A DNA stretch of 64,000 nt from Arthrobacter sp. OV608. GTDB lineage: Bacteria > Actinomycetota > Actinomycetes > Actinomycetales > Micrococcaceae. A program made the position numbers and the translations under genes. Each line of letters opens with the position of its first letter. The stretch's first letter is position 1. The notes beneath the pieces were generated by a model that saw only the letters and a list, made by a program, of their open reading frames with translations, was not told where the DNA came from and did not search any database. Where the stretch lies: the NCBI GenBank assembly GCA_900110595.1, contig FOEZ01000011.1, positions 92,519 through 156,518 of the forward strand. Reading direction: 5' to 3'. Shown piece after piece: positions 27,412 through 36,804 of the stretch.

Positions 27412-28232
27412 TCGAACTGTCCTGGGGAGCACACTCGGACCGCGGTCGACGACGGCCCCTCAACGAGGATTCCTTCCTCGCCGAGCCGCCGCTGTTCTTC
27501 GTCGCCGACGGCATGGGCGGGCATGCGGCGGGCGACCGCGCCAGTGCCGCCGCTATTGAAGCCTTCGCGCAGCTTCGCACGCTTCCACTGATAGCGCTCG
27601 ACGACGTCGAACGCGCCTACGCCAGTGCGGTGCGGGAAGTCGCGGGCCTGGCCACCGGTGCCGACGCTGCCGGCACGACCATCTCGGGAGTGGCGGTCAC
27701 TGAGCAGGGCGGCGAGCCCTACTGGCTGGTCGTTAACATCGGAGATTCACGCACGTACCGTCTCGCCGCGGGTGTGCTCCAACAGATCAGCGTGGACCAT
27801 TCCGAGGTTCAGGAACTGGTGGATCGGGGCGAAATCTCCTCCGCGGAAGCCGAGCGCCATCCACAACGAAACGTCATCACGAAGGCCGTTGGTGCCGGCT
27901 CGTATGACGAGCCCGACTACTGGTTCATTCCGGTGGCCCAAGGAGACCGCATCATGGTCTGCTCGGACGGTCTTAGCAAGGAACTGGACGCAGCCCGGTT
28001 GGCCCAGGTGCTTGGCGAAGAACAGTCTGCGCAGGCTGCCGCTACGCGGCTCGTTCACGAAGCACTGCTTCATGGCGGCCGCGACAACGTCACGGTCGTG
28101 GTCGTGGATGCGGTTCAAGCCCCCGGAGGTGACCTCGACGACACCAACCTGGATGTGCCGGACGAGGACACCATGCCACGGGTAATCAGTGTGAAGGAAA
28201 GGACCGGAGATGCGCCGATACAGTTCGGGTGA
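27408..28232 (+). CDS. PP2C-type Ser/Thr protein phosphatase
   Basis: 274 aa, starting at ATG 27408 (ATGA overlap with the previous stop). PPM/PP2C motifs are all present: SDRGRRRPLNEDSF, ADGMGGHAAGDRAS, NIGDSRTYRL, CSDGLSKEL and GGRDNVTVVVVD, whose Asp residues bind the two metal ions. No membrane segment, so cytoplasmic. It presumably reverses phosphorylation by the kinase two genes downstream and acts on FHA-binding phosphoproteins of the locus. The C-terminal acidic tail (DEDTMPRVISVKER) overlaps the next gene by 23 nt. Confidence 0.94.
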   Translation: MIELSWGAHSDRGRRRPLNEDSFLAEPPLFFVADGMGGHAAGDRASAAAIEAFAQLRTLPLIALDDVERAYASAVREVAGLATGADAAGTTISGVAVTEQGGEPYWLVVNIGDSRTYRLAAGVLQQISVDHSEVQELVDRGEISSAEAERHPQRNVITKAVGAGSYDEPDYWFIPVAQGDRIMVCSDGLSKELDAARLAQVLGEEQSAQAAATRLVHEALLHGGRDNVTVVVVDAVQAPGGDLDDTNLDVPDEDTMPRVISVKERTGDAPIQFG

Positions 28233-29664
28233 TTGGTATGCACTCGTGACGAACGACGGTGTTGCGATGCTGCCCGCCAGCGTTTCACCGGAACTCGCGG
28301 AGAGTGTCTGGATCGCGCTGGGCGCCGGCGGCGGGCTTGCAGCCGTCCTCGATGGCATCGTCAGCGGTTCAGGCACGAGCCTTTCAGCTCTGCCGTCGTT
28401 CGCCGTCGTCTCCCGCACCGCGCACGGGGACGAAGTACAGGTCGCCGTTCGGGGACCCCTTGAGGTCCAGGCCGTGTCGGCGGCGGGAGACATTGTGGTC
28501 GGCGGTATGGGGGTTGCCACCTGGACCGAACGCGGCATCGAGGGAGCAGAGTCCATCACAGTCGGAATCCCGGGCGCCGACGCACCGCGCTTGCCTATGA
28601 AAGACGGCGTCGTACTCGCCAGCCAGATCGCGTTCACCTTCGGTAATCGCCTGACAACTCCCCCGCCTCCTGCAGCCCCTTCAGTGTTTGAAGTGCCGGA
28701 GACTCCCAAAAACCAGCCCGCCGACGTCGGGCAAGCGGCTGAGCCGGAATTTGAAGCCCCCGCCCCGGAGGAACCAAGTATCGAAGCACCGGCCCCGGAG
28801 GAACCAAGTATCGAAGCACCAGCCCCGCAGGCTCCGGAACCGGCGGATGAGCAGTCCGAGACACTTCAGCCGGTGCCGGAACTTCAGGACCTCAGCCCGA
28901 ACGATCCCAACGCGGAAACAGAGCCGCAAGCACTCGGGGAACCCTCCGGAACCGGCGAAACGACCATCGCGCCGCCGCTCACCGTCGATCCTTCCCGGGA
29001 GGCCGCAACCTCTGAGGAGTTGCCCGCCACCGAGGACTATGACAACTTGCTCTACGGCGAGACGACGAAGAAATCGGTGGAAGGCGCCGCCATCCGTGCC
29101 GTGACCGAATCGCCAGCTGAAGCCCGTCCCATTCCGACCGCAATGATTTCGGGGCTGCCGCAGTTCGCAGCCGCCGCCCCGCCCGGACCTGCCCACCAGG
29201 ACAGGCTGGGCGATCACGACGACGAGACAATCTCGACAGCCAAGCTCCAGGCTCTGTTGGGAAATTCGTCGGGACAACCAGGGACAGCCGCATCGCCCGG
29301 CCCCGTGGCTCCTGCCCTTGGCGCCCCGGCCACACTCGTGGTGTCTACGGGCGAGCGGGTCACGCTCGACCGCGGAGCCGTCGTCGGCCGGCGCCCCCAG
29401 CTCGTGCGGGTCCAGGGCGGCAATGTTCCGCGCCTTGTCACGGTTCCCAGCCCGAACCAGGACATCTCCCGCAGTCATCTCGAGCTGCGCGTCGTCGGCC
29501 AGGACGTGCTGGCCGTTGACCTGAACACCATGAACGGAACCCGGCTGCTTCGCCCCGGGACCGACCCTGTCCGTCTGCAGCCGGGGGACGCCACAATCCT
29601 GGTCGCCGGTGACACGCTGGACCTTGGTGACGGGATAGAACTTGGATTCGAGGGGCTGCGGTGA
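28210..29664 (+). CDS. FHA-domain protein with acidic Pro-rich linker
   Basis: 484 aa. Starts at ATG 28210 preceded by AAGGAAAGGACCGGAG. The N-terminal ~150 residues form an unassigned folded domain (WYALVTNDGVAMLPASV). A long acidic Pro/Ala/Glu linker includes three near-identical EAPAPEEPSI repeats, two of them exact at DNA level around 28757-28815. A C-terminal FHA domain (VGRRPQLVRVQ, DISRSHLELRV, DLNTMNGTRL) binds phosphothreonine. It lies between phosphatase and kinase genes and is a likely kinase substrate/adaptor. Confidence 0.85.
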   Translation: MRRYSSGDWYALVTNDGVAMLPASVSPELAESVWIALGAGGGLAAVLDGIVSGSGTSLSALPSFAVVSRTAHGDEVQVAVRGPLEVQAVSAAGDIVVGGMGVATWTERGIEGAESITVGIPGADAPRLPMKDGVVLASQIAFTFGNRLTTPPPPAAPSVFEVPETPKNQPADVGQAAEPEFEAPAPEEPSIEAPAPEEPSIEAPAPQAPEPADEQSETLQPVPELQDLSPNDPNAETEPQALGEPSGTGETTIAPPLTVDPSREAATSEELPATEDYDNLLYGETTKKSVEGAAIRAVTESPAEARPIPTAMISGLPQFAAAAPPGPAHQDRLGDHDDETISTAKLQALLGNSSGQPGTAASPGPVAPALGAPATLVVSTGERVTLDRGAVVGRRPQLVRVQGGNVPRLVTVPSPNQDISRSHLELRVVGQDVLAVDLNTMNGTRLLRPGTDPVRLQPGDATILVAGDTLDLGDGIELGFEGLR

Positions 29665-31208
29665 GCGCCCGCCGGCCGCCGTCCACCGCACCGGCGCTGC
29701 CGGGATTCGAGTATCTCGAGCTGCTCGGCTCGGGAGGTTTCGCGGATGTGTTCCTCTACCAGCAACAACTTCCGCGCCGCCAGGTGGCTGTCAAGGTGAT
29801 GCTTTTCGACAAACTCGGGACCGACACGATCGCCGAATTCACCGACGAGGCGAACCTCATGGCCCAACTGGCCACGCACCCCTCGATTGTTTCCATTCAT
29901 CAGGCCGGAATTTCCGAGGACAGCAGGCCGTACCTGGTGATGGAGTACTGCTCCAAACCAAACCTGCAGGCGCGGTACCGCCGTGAACGGCTCTCCGAAG
30001 CCGAGACACTGCGCATCGGAGTGCAGATCGCGGCGGCAGTGGAGACGGCTCACCGGGCCGGCATCCTTCACCGCGACATTAAGCCTGCGAACATCCTGGT
30101 CACCGACTACGGCAGGCCTGCGCTGACGGACTTCGGTATCGCGGCCACCACCGGATCGGGTGACGAGGCCAGCGGCATGTCGGTCCCCTGGTCTCCACCG
30201 GAATCGTTCGCCGCGCCTGCGCGGAGTGACGCGACCTCGGACGTGTACGCCCTAGCGGCCACGCTATACACCCTGCTGGCCGGGCGGTCACCGTTCGAGG
30301 TCCCGGGGGCGTCGAATACGCATGTGGACTTGATCAGCCGCATCACCACGGCCTCCGTTCCACCGATCGGCCGGCCCGACGTCTCCAGCGTTTTGGAGCA
30401 GGTCCTGCGAAAGGCGATGTCCAAGTCGCCCAGCGACCGGTACCCGTCCGCCATGGCGTTCGCGCTCGAGTTGCAAAGGACCCAGATCGGCCTGGGTATG
30501 CAAGCCACAGGGATCGACGTCGTGGAGGAAGAGCTCATCCTTGAGCAGTCCTCTGATGACGACGACGGAACCCGGATCCGCAACATTGTCTCGATCCCGG
30601 CACAGCCGTCTGTGGCGGCGAATCCTGCGAATCACGATACGGACTTGCTCGACGGAGTCACGCTGAGGCGGCCTCCGGCCGTTGCACGCCCCGCGGCCGT
30701 CGTCGCGCCGGCGGCACCGCCAGTCCCGGATACCATGCTTCGCCCCGTGTCTGTCGAACCACAGGCCGATGCCACGGCAGAACCCAGTCGGCGGCGCAAG
30801 TGGGCTGCGATAGGAATCGGTGCCGGCAGCCTGCTGGCGGGCGGGGCACTGGCCGCTGTAGTCGCCGCGTCCGGCGTGCTGAACAGCCCTAAAGCCGAGA
30901 ACCGGCCCACTACGGCGGCGCCGGTCGAGATCGCCCCGGTCGGCGGCGCGGTGCCCGCCATAGCAGCGGTCACAGGCAAGGCCGAAGGGCAAAGCGTCAT
31001 CTTCTCGTGGAAGAACCCGGACCCCAAGGACGGCGACAGCTATTTATGGCGCACCGTGGAACAGGGGTCATCTAGCCCGCTGGCCGGCACGAACGACCCC
31101 ACCGTCACTGTTCCGGTTGCTGCCAACGGACGCACCTGTGTTGAGGTGCTCCTGCGCCGTTCATCCGGACGGACGTCCGATGAGGCCTCACTGGGGTGCG
31201 TCCCGTGA
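29661..31208 (+). CDS. PknB-type transmembrane Ser/Thr protein kinase
   Basis: 515 aa, GTG start at 29661 overlapping the FHA gene (GTGA). Kinase domain at residues ~15-275: Gly loop LLGSGGFADVFLY, Lys in VAVKVM, catalytic loop HRDIKPANI, DFG in LTDFGIA, and SPPESF in place of APE. A Thr/Ala/Pro-rich juxtamembrane stretch precedes one helix (IGIGAGSLLAGGALAAVV, about residues 378-398). A short extracytoplasmic domain like an FN3 module (VIFSWKNPDPKDGDSYLW) follows instead of PASTA repeats. It probably senses outside signals and phosphorylates FHA partners; it corresponds to the Pkb2-type kinase of PFNA clusters. Confidence 0.92.
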   Translation: MSARRPPSTAPALPGFEYLELLGSGGFADVFLYQQQLPRRQVAVKVMLFDKLGTDTIAEFTDEANLMAQLATHPSIVSIHQAGISEDSRPYLVMEYCSKPNLQARYRRERLSEAETLRIGVQIAAAVETAHRAGILHRDIKPANILVTDYGRPALTDFGIAATTGSGDEASGMSVPWSPPESFAAPARSDATSDVYALAATLYTLLAGRSPFEVPGASNTHVDLISRITTASVPPIGRPDVSSVLEQVLRKAMSKSPSDRYPSAMAFALELQRTQIGLGMQATGIDVVEEELILEQSSDDDDGTRIRNIVSIPAQPSVAANPANHDTDLLDGVTLRRPPAVARPAAVVAPAAPPVPDTMLRPVSVEPQADATAEPSRRRKWAAIGIGAGSLLAGGALAAVVAASGVLNSPKAENRPTTAAPVEIAPVGGAVPAIAAVTGKAEGQSVIFSWKNPDPKDGDSYLWRTVEQGSSSPLAGTNDPTVTVPVAANGRTCVEVLLRRSSGRTSDEASLGCVP

Positions 31209-31900
31209 GCAGCGCCGACATGCAGATCGAGTTCTGCGGCGAATGGTATCCGGTGACACGGGAAGCGACCTACACCATCGGGCGGGACGCTGACCTGGTG
31301 GTGGATGAGAATCCCTTCCTCCACCGTCGGCTGCTCCAGGTTTCCTGGTTCGAGGGCTTTTGGGTGCTTGCAAACATCGGGTCGCGCATGGCCGTGACGG
31401 TGACTGACGGTGCGGGCCGCCTGCAGTCCTGGCTCGCCCCCGGCGGCCGTCTGCCACTCGTTTTTGCACGCACCACCGTCGTCTTCACGGCCGGTCCAAC
31501 AACCTACGAATTGTCGCTGCATGCGGCGGAGCCCCCGTTTTCGTACACCGACGTCTCGTTCCATGAAGGCGCAACAACGGTTGGGTCGGTGACCCTCACC
31601 GAATCGCAGCGGGTCCTGATCGTGGCGCTGGCGGAGCAGATGCTCCGCTTTGACGGCAGCGGCCGGGGCGAGATTCCGACGAACGCGAAGGCTTCCGAGC
31701 GGCTGGGCTGGGCCCTGACCCGCTTCAACCGCAAGCTCGACAACGTGTGCGACAAGTTAGACCGCATCGGCGTTCAGGGCATGCGCGGTGACGTCAGTTC
31801 CTACGCGACAAACCGGCGCATCCGGCTCGTCGAATACGCCATCACCTCCCGGCTCGTGACCCGGGCTGATCTCGCACTTTTGGAAAAAGGGGTTCAATGA
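31205..31900 (+). CDS. FHA-like protein with C-terminal helical (winged-helix-like) domain
   Basis: 231 aa, GTG 31205, overlapping the kinase gene by GTGA. The N-terminal ~105 residues have the FHA outline (EATYTIGRDADLVVDENPF, LHRRLLQVSW, NIGSRMAVTV) but the usual S-x-x-H and N-G-T residues are altered. The C-terminal ~110 residues (TLTESQRVLIVALAEQML, ASERLGWALTRFNRKLDNV) resemble a winged-helix DNA-binding or protein-interaction domain. Its role could be a phospho-dependent regulator of the locus; this is inference. Confidence 0.7.
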   Translation: MSSADMQIEFCGEWYPVTREATYTIGRDADLVVDENPFLHRRLLQVSWFEGFWVLANIGSRMAVTVTDGAGRLQSWLAPGGRLPLVFARTTVVFTAGPTTYELSLHAAEPPFSYTDVSFHEGATTVGSVTLTESQRVLIVALAEQMLRFDGSGRGEIPTNAKASERLGWALTRFNRKLDNVCDKLDRIGVQGMRGDVSSYATNRRIRLVEYAITSRLVTRADLALLEKGVQ

Positions 31901-34900
31901 GGCTCAAAATCTCGCTGCGGCGCAGCAACGGCGTATCCGATGTCGTCGTCACCGCAGACGCAACAGCGACAGTGGGCGACGTCGCGGCCCGGCTGGCCGC
32001 CGATCCTTCCACTGCGGGTAGCCTCTCAGGGGCAGCCGATGCAGGATACTCGCTCCGGATCACCGAGCCCGGAAGTACCAACCGGATGACCGACCTCGAG
32101 CCTGGTGCGCTCATTGGAGAGTCCGGCCTGCGCTCAGGAGCCCTTGTCGAGCTTTTCCCCCTGACCAGCCAGTTCCAACCAGCGGGTTCTGACCGGGGAC
32201 CGGCAGCAGCTGTCCTGCGGATTCTTTCCGGGCCAGATGCCGGGCGTGAGCAGGCGCTTCCGTTTGGCGCCAGCGTCGTGGGCCGTGACCGTGATGTCGA
32301 TGTCCGGTTGGCGGATGGTCTCGTGTCCAAGCGCCACGCACGAATCAATGTCGGTGAAGCCATTGAGATCATCGACCTGAACTCCTCCAACGGCGTGGTC
32401 ATTGGCGGGGCGCCGGTAGCCCGGGCCGTGGTGACATCTGCTGACGTCGTCGTGCTGGGCGACACTTCAATGTGCGTCGTTCCCCTTCAAAGCACGGCCA
32501 GCGCCCCGGGAGGAAGCGCGGTCGTCGATTTCATCCGTTCCCCGCGTATTGTTTCCCGGCACCGCGGCGAGGAATTCCCTGCCCCGGCGCCGCCTCGCAC
32601 GCCGCAGCGGCAGCGATTCCCGTACCTGGCGATGATCGCCCCACTCATAGCCGGCGCCGTACTGTTTCTCTTTACCCAGCAGCTGCTGGGAGTCGTCATG
32701 ATGGCCATGAGTCCACTGCTGCTGGTCGGAACCTATGTCGATAACGCACTGTCCGCCCGCCACACCTCCAAGACGGAACGAGTCCGCTTCGAAGGGGCGA
32801 TGCTGCAGCTGCAGGAGCGGATGGAGCAGTCCCGGGACGCCGAGCGGCGTACCCGTACGGCCGAGCTTCCGGGGACCGGCGAGCTGCTGGACGCGGCCAG
32901 GCACCTCGGACCGCTTTTGTGGAGCGAACGCGCTGAGCACCCGACCTTCCTCGCGGTGAACCTCGGTCTGGGACGGGCAGAGTCCCGCAATACGCTCGCC
33001 TTGCCCCAGAGCAACGACACCAGACCCGAATATTGGGAACAGCTGCTGCAGCTCAAGGCCGAGTTTTCCACCGTCGACCGCGTGCCGATCGTCGCCCAGC
33101 TCCGGAGCTCTGGGGCCCTGGGCTTCGCCGGCCGCGCCAACGAACGCCAAGCGGTGGCCAGCGGGGCAGTCTTCCAAATCCTGGCCCGCCACTCCCCCGC
33201 GGAAGTTGTCGTCGCCGGCATGCTGGCCCCGGCCTCGCGCCAGGCGTGGGAATGGCTTAAGTGGATGCCACACTCTACCTCACCGCACAGCCCAATCGAC
33301 GGGCCCCTGCTGGCCGACGGTCCCGCAGCCGCCTCCGCCCTGCTCTCCCAGCTCGAAGGGCTCGTCGAGGCCCGACGCGACGCGCTCTCAAGCACCGGTC
33401 TACCCGTCCGCGGACCGCTGGATCCAGACCGTGCCGAGGAACTTGGCCCGCCGACGCTCCCTGCGGTGGTGGTTGTGGTCGAACATGACGCCCCTGTCGA
33501 CCGAGGACGCCTGACGCGTTTGGCCGAACGCGGCGCCGACGCGAGCGTCCACGTCATCTGGTGCGCCCCGACCGTCGACCGCCTGCCCGCCGTGTGCCGG
33601 ATGTACGTGGCCCTTGACGGGACCGATTCCGGCGCCGTCGTCGGCCAGGTCCGCCTGGGTGCACGGACGATGCCGGTAGCGGCCGACCACGTCGACCCGG
33701 TCCAGTTGGAACAGGTGGCCCGGGGGCTCGCCCCGGTGGTCGACATCGGTTCGCCGGAGGACGACGATTCCGACCTTCCCAGGCAAGTCTCGTATCCCGT
33801 GCTCGCCGGCCTGGAACTGCTGGAGAGTCCCGGCCGTTTCGTGGAGCGCTGGCAGGAAAACGCCTCACTCACCGTCCGTGACGGCTCCCCCGTCCGCCGC
33901 CGGAAGGATGGCAACCTGCGCGCCCTGGTCGGTCACGCAGGCTCGGAACCCTTCTACCTTGACCTTCGGCGCGACGGTCCGCACGCCCTGGTGGGCGGCA
34001 CAACCGGTTCCGGAAAATCAGAATTCCTTCAGTCATGGGTGCTCGGAATGGCCGCAGCGAACAGCCCCGACCGGCTCACCTTCCTGTTCGTGGACTACAA
34101 GGGCGGCGCTGCCTTCGCCGACTGCGTGAAGCTGCCCCACGTCGTCGGCCTGGTCACGGACCTCTCACCACACCTGGTCCGCCGTGCACTGACGTCCCTG
34201 CGGGCCGAACTTCGCTACCGGGAGCGGCTGCTCGAACGAAAGAAAAAGAAGGACCTCATCTCCCTGGAACGGACCGGGGATCCGGAATGCCCACCCAGCC
34301 TGGTCATCGTCGTTGACGAATTCGCGGCCCTCGTCCAGGAAGTGCCCGAATTCGTCGACGGGGTGGTCGATGTCGCACAACGCGGACGTTCGCTCGGGCT
34401 TCATCTGATCCTTGCAACGCAACGGCCCGCCGGCGTGATCAAGGACAACCTGAGGGCCAACACCAACCTGCGCATTGCACTGAGAATGGCGGACGCAGCA
34501 GACTCCACGGACATCCTCGACAGCACCCTGGCCGCACATTTCGACCCCGGAATCCCTGGACGCGGCGCCGCCAAAACCGGCCCCGGTCGCCTCCGTACCT
34601 TCCAAACAGGCTATCTGGGCGGCCATACAACCTCAGTAGCGCCCCCACCCCAGATCGACGTCGAGGACCTCACCTTCGGCGTTCCCACCGTGTGGGAGTC
34701 CCCGGAAGCGGCGAACTCAACGGAGGAAGCCGAACAGGGGCCCAACGACATCGCACGCCTCGTCGACACCATCACAACGGCCGCCGAGTCCGCCGGCGTG
34801 CCCCAACCCCGGCGCCCCTGGCTCGACACGCTGGCCTCCATCTACAGCCTCGGCAAGTTACCGAACCCCCGCACCGACGAACGCGTTCCCATCGGCGTGC

Positions 34901-36369
34901 TGGACGAGCCCGATATCCAGTCCCAACGGCCTGTTTTCTATGAACCCGACCGGGACGGCAACATGGCCATCTTCGGAACGGGAGGCTCCGGGAAGAGCAC
35001 AGCACTGCGCACCATCGCGGCAGCCGCGGCCATCACCACGCGCGGCGGCACGGCGCACGTCTACTGCCTCGACTTCGGGGCCGGCGGATTGAGAATGCTC
35101 GAGGCCCTCCCCCATGTTGCCGCCGTAGTTTCCGGCGACGACGAGGAACGCGTCATTCGGGTTCTGCGGCGGCTGCGGGAAATCGTGGATGACCGCGCCG
35201 TCCGATACGCAGCAGCAGGTGCCGGCACAATCGGCGAATACCGCCAACTGGCCAACGCACCCGAAGAGCCCAGAATCTATCTACTCATCGACGGCGTCGG
35301 CGTTTTCCGTGAACAGTACGAGTTCGGCAGCGCACAGAATGCGGCATGGTTCGCCGCGTTCAACCAGATCGCCGCGGACGGACGCCAACTCGGCGTCCAC
35401 ATCGTGATGACGGCCGACCGCCCCAACGCTGTGCCCACCTCCATCGCGGCGACGGTCCAGCGCCGCATCGTCCTGCGGCTCGCGGCAGAGGACGAATACG
35501 CACTCCTGGGCGTCGCCAAGGACGTACTCTCCCCGGCATCGCCCCCAGGACGCGGAATCCTTGACGGTAACGAGCTGCAGTTCGCGGTTATCGGCGGACA
35601 CGCCAACCTCGCCCTGCAGACACGGGAAGTGCAGCACCTGGCCGCGAGCATCGGCAGGGGCGGCAGCAAGCGCCCGGAGCCCATCGGCAAGCTCCCGGAC
35701 CAGGTCGAGCTCTCAGCCCTGCCCGAACTCTACGAGCGCCGGGCAGTCATCGGCGTGGACGATATCGCACTCGGGCCGGCGGCCATCGAGCTCAGCGGCC
35801 CCTTCATGGTTTCGGGCCCGGCCGGAAGCGGCCGGTCCACCGCGCTTGCCACACTGGCCGCCGCGGTCCGCCGCAGCGGGTCGGGGATGGACACGGTGCT
35901 GCTCAGTCCCCGCCCATCGCCGCTGTCCCGACGTCGTGGGTGGACCGCCTCAGCGGACCGGCCCAGCGACGTCGCAGCGCTCTGTGCCCGGCTCATCAGC
36001 CGCCTGGAAGATACGGCCGACGGTGGACCCAGGTTGGCCCTCCTGATAGAAAGCGCCACCGAGTTCCAAGGAACCGAGGCAGAGGCCGACCTCAGCCGGC
36101 TAATCAAGCTGGCGGTCAGCACCGACCAGTTTGTGGTGGGTGAAGCCGAAGTGTCCACGTGGTCCCAGGCCTGGTCAATAACCCCGCATTTCAAGTCCGG
36201 ACGCCGGGGCCTGTTGCTGATGCCCGGGGATCTGGACGGCGACCTGCTCGGCGCCCCGCTGGGACGGATCCGGCGCAGCGATTTCCCGCCCGGCCGTGGA
36301 TTCCTCATCGCCAAGGGCCGTGCCTCGCGGCTTCAGGTGGCCGAGGCAGGAGCCGCGGCGGAATGGTGA
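31897..36369 (+). CDS. EccC-like FtsK/SpoIIIE ATPase of a type VII-like secretion system, with FHA domain
   Basis: 1490 aa motor of the presumed secretion system. ATG 31897 overlaps the previous stop. Order: ubiquitin-like N-terminal ~85 residues (YukD-like; inference), FHA domain at ~105-190 (VVGRDRDVDVRLADGLVSKR, DLNSSNGVVI), two membrane helices at ~250-290 (LAMIAPLIAGAVLFLF, LLGVVMMAMSPLLLVG), then three P-loop ATPase domains. Domain 1 is intact (GGTTGSGKSEF about residue 700; LVIVVDEFAALV). Domain 2 has FGTGGSGKST near 1025 with a Walker B-like IYLLIDGVGV lacking the Glu. Domain 3 is degenerate (SGPAGSGRST near 1304, Lys to Arg). This layout matches EssC/EccC, where domain 1 is the active motor and the later domains bind substrates. 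No EccB, EccD, EccE or mycosin homologue is nearby. Confidence 0.92.
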   Translation: MRLKISLRRSNGVSDVVVTADATATVGDVAARLAADPSTAGSLSGAADAGYSLRITEPGSTNRMTDLEPGALIGESGLRSGALVELFPLTSQFQPAGSDRGPAAAVLRILSGPDAGREQALPFGASVVGRDRDVDVRLADGLVSKRHARINVGEAIEIIDLNSSNGVVIGGAPVARAVVTSADVVVLGDTSMCVVPLQSTASAPGGSAVVDFIRSPRIVSRHRGEEFPAPAPPRTPQRQRFPYLAMIAPLIAGAVLFLFTQQLLGVVMMAMSPLLLVGTYVDNALSARHTSKTERVRFEGAMLQLQERMEQSRDAERRTRTAELPGTGELLDAARHLGPLLWSERAEHPTFLAVNLGLGRAESRNTLALPQSNDTRPEYWEQLLQLKAEFSTVDRVPIVAQLRSSGALGFAGRANERQAVASGAVFQILARHSPAEVVVAGMLAPASRQAWEWLKWMPHSTSPHSPIDGPLLADGPAAASALLSQLEGLVEARRDALSSTGLPVRGPLDPDRAEELGPPTLPAVVVVVEHDAPVDRGRLTRLAERGADASVHVIWCAPTVDRLPAVCRMYVALDGTDSGAVVGQVRLGARTMPVAADHVDPVQLEQVARGLAPVVDIGSPEDDDSDLPRQVSYPVLAGLELLESPGRFVERWQENASLTVRDGSPVRRRKDGNLRALVGHAGSEPFYLDLRRDGPHALVGGTTGSGKSEFLQSWVLGMAAANSPDRLTFLFVDYKGGAAFADCVKLPHVVGLVTDLSPHLVRRALTSLRAELRYRERLLERKKKKDLISLERTGDPECPPSLVIVVDEFAALVQEVPEFVDGVVDVAQRGRSLGLHLILATQRPAGVIKDNLRANTNLRIALRMADAADSTDILDSTLAAHFDPGIPGRGAAKTGPGRLRTFQTGYLGGHTTSVAPPPQIDVEDLTFGVPTVWESPEAANSTEEAEQGPNDIARLVDTITTAAESAGVPQPRRPWLDTLASIYSLGKLPNPRTDERVPIGVLDEPDIQSQRPVFYEPDRDGNMAIFGTGGSGKSTALRTIAAAAAITTRGGTAHVYCLDFGAGGLRMLEALPHVAAVVSGDDEERVIRVLRRLREIVDDRAVRYAAAGAGTIGEYRQLANAPEEPRIYLLIDGVGVFREQYEFGSAQNAAWFAAFNQIAADGRQLGVHIVMTADRPNAVPTSIAATVQRRIVLRLAAEDEYALLGVAKDVLSPASPPGRGILDGNELQFAVIGGHANLALQTREVQHLAASIGRGGSKRPEPIGKLPDQVELSALPELYERRAVIGVDDIALGPAAIELSGPFMVSGPAGSGRSTALATLAAAVRRSGSGMDTVLLSPRPSPLSRRRGWTASADRPSDVAALCARLISRLEDTADGGPRLALLIESATEFQGTEAEADLSRLIKLAVSTDQFVVGEAEVSTWSQAWSITPHFKSGRRGLLLMPGDLDGDLLGAPLGRIRRSDFPPGRGFLIAKGRASRLQVAEAGAAAEW

Positions 36370-36483
36370 TTGATCCCCATCGACCCCCAGCCGGGACGCA
36401 GATAGTTTTGCTGCATCGCACGCGCAGCAAACGAATCGGAACCGATAACCGGTCCCGACCACTAAATAGAATGGAGAACGCAT

Positions 36484-36750
36484 ATGGCCATGTGGGGACT
36501 TGATGTCCAGCAGGTACGTCAGCTGAGCTCGCAGCTCAACCAGAAGGCCGAAGAGATCCAATCGATCCTCAGCACCCTGACGACTTCCCTCGACGGTACG
36601 CAGTGGCAGGGACCGGATGCTACGGCATTCCGCAACGAATGGGCCGGTGCACATTCCAGCTCCCTCCGTCAGGTGGTCCAGGCCCTGCAGGACGCCTCGC
36701 ACAAAGCGGCAACCAACGCGACGCAGCAGGAGAACGCTGCACAGTCGTGA
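36484..36750 (+). CDS. WXG100 family protein
   Basis: 88 aa, start ATG 36484 with GGAGAACG upstream. A helical hairpin of ~90 residues with the central W-x-G as TQWQGPDATAFRNEW (W at about residue 62 region), the mark of ESAT-6/WXG100 type VII substrates. It directly follows the EccC-like ATPase after a 114-bp gap, and another WXG-type protein follows. Likely exported as a dimer. Confidence 0.92.
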   Translation: MAMWGLDVQQVRQLSSQLNQKAEEIQSILSTLTTSLDGTQWQGPDATAFRNEWAGAHSSSLRQVVQALQDASHKAATNATQQENAAQS

Positions 36751-36804
36751 CCCTCGTGAGGGGCGGTGCCATAACCGCCCCTCACCTGATATTCGGAGGT
36801 AGGA